Source of the DNA: an uncultured Clostridia bacterium
GTDB lineage: Bacteria > Bacillota > Clostridia > Oscillospirales > Acutalibacteraceae
DNA length: 13,153 bases
NCBI GenBank assembly: GCA_946626015.1
Contig: CAMOTT010000039.1
Location: forward strand, 1-13,153
Direction of reading: 5' to 3'
Below are positions 13,066 through 13,153 of the stretch, one piece after another. Position 1 is the first letter of the stretch. Each line of letters begins with the position of its first letter. The notes under the pieces were generated by a model, which ran no database searches, was not told the DNA's origin, and was given only the letters and a program-made list of their open reading frames with translations. A program made the translations under genes and the position numbers.

Positions 13066-13153
13066 ATGAAACACACCAAAAGAATAGTTTCCCTGATGCT
13101 TGCGGTTTTGCTGATGTTTTCCGGCGCCGCGGCTGTGCTCGCTCAAGAGGCTC
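13066..13153 (+). CDS. Secreted protein, N-terminal signal peptide only (3' end missing)
   Basis: Only the first 29 codons are inside the window. They encode a classic Sec signal peptide: basic start (MKHTKR), a hydrophobic core (about 7-18, IVSLMLAVLLMF) and a small-residue cleavage region ending AVLA before QEA, so signal peptidase I would cut near residue 26. GAGG (13053-13056) lies 9 nt before ATG, and a good promoter lies at 12972-13000, so the start is well supported. The mature protein is outside the window and cannot be named. It is its own transcription unit, separated from tsf by a terminator. Confidence 0.85.
   Translation, partial: MKHTKRIVSLMLAVLLMFSGAAAVLAQEA

Noticed and set aside
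1..13153. Mobile element, CRISPR array, tRNA, toxin-antitoxin or defence genes
   Set aside because: I looked for terminal repeats, spaced direct repeats, cloverleaf arms and small paired genes and found none; the gene order is ordinary chromosomal.

Overview
The window looks like chromosome of a Gram-positive Clostridia-type bacterium, most likely an Oscillospiraceae/Ruminococcaceae-like gut or anaerobic lineage. The reasons are strong AGGAGG-type ribosome binding sites, sigma-A promoters with an extended -10, frequent GTG starts, moderately high GC with GGC/GCC-rich codons, and Firmicutes-type families (Mini-RNase III, YitT, a PUA-less ProB). This placement is inferred from gene content only. 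No tRNA, rRNA, CRISPR array, insertion sequence, phage gene or other mobile DNA was seen. Almost every base lies in or next to an ordinary chromosomal gene.

Region 1 (1-4080, all +): the 3' part of prmA (ribosomal protein L11 methyltransferase), obgE (50S-assembly GTPase), mrnC (Mini-RNase III, overlapping the end of obgE), a YitT-family membrane protein starting on the stop codon of mrnC, and a YebC/PmpR-family gene. Three or four of these act on 23S rRNA, the 50S subunit or translation, so the block reads as a ribosome biogenesis run.

Region 2 (4081-4679): a small lipoprotein gene on the minus strand, convergent with yebC and divergent from the next operon. The intergenic region upstream of it holds a good minus-strand extended -10 promoter and an operator-like cluster of inverted repeats.

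Region 3 (4680-10800, all +): a probable single operon with tiny gaps or overlaps. It encodes a membrane-anchored FHA protein, an M16 zinc peptidase, ProB and ProA (first two steps of proline synthesis from glutamate), a single-pass membrane protein of unknown function with an acidic low-complexity tail, a PHP-domain phosphoesterase and a HAD-IA hydrolase.

Region 4 (10801-12937, +): rpsB and tsf, with a near-consensus promoter, a structured rpsB leader, a hairpin between the two genes and a strong intrinsic terminator after tsf. The tsf product is unusually long (364 aa). The extra roughly 60 residues fall where the tip of the EF-Ts coiled coil should be, and this is the most unusual thing I found.

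Region 5 (12938-13153, +): a clear promoter and the first 29 codons of a secreted protein with a signal peptide, cut by the window end.

I did not find a convincing new multi-gene system. The best leads are the EF-Ts insertion, the palindrome cluster at 4571-4610, the FHA-M16 gene pair, and the unknown membrane protein/PHP/HAD trio behind proBA.
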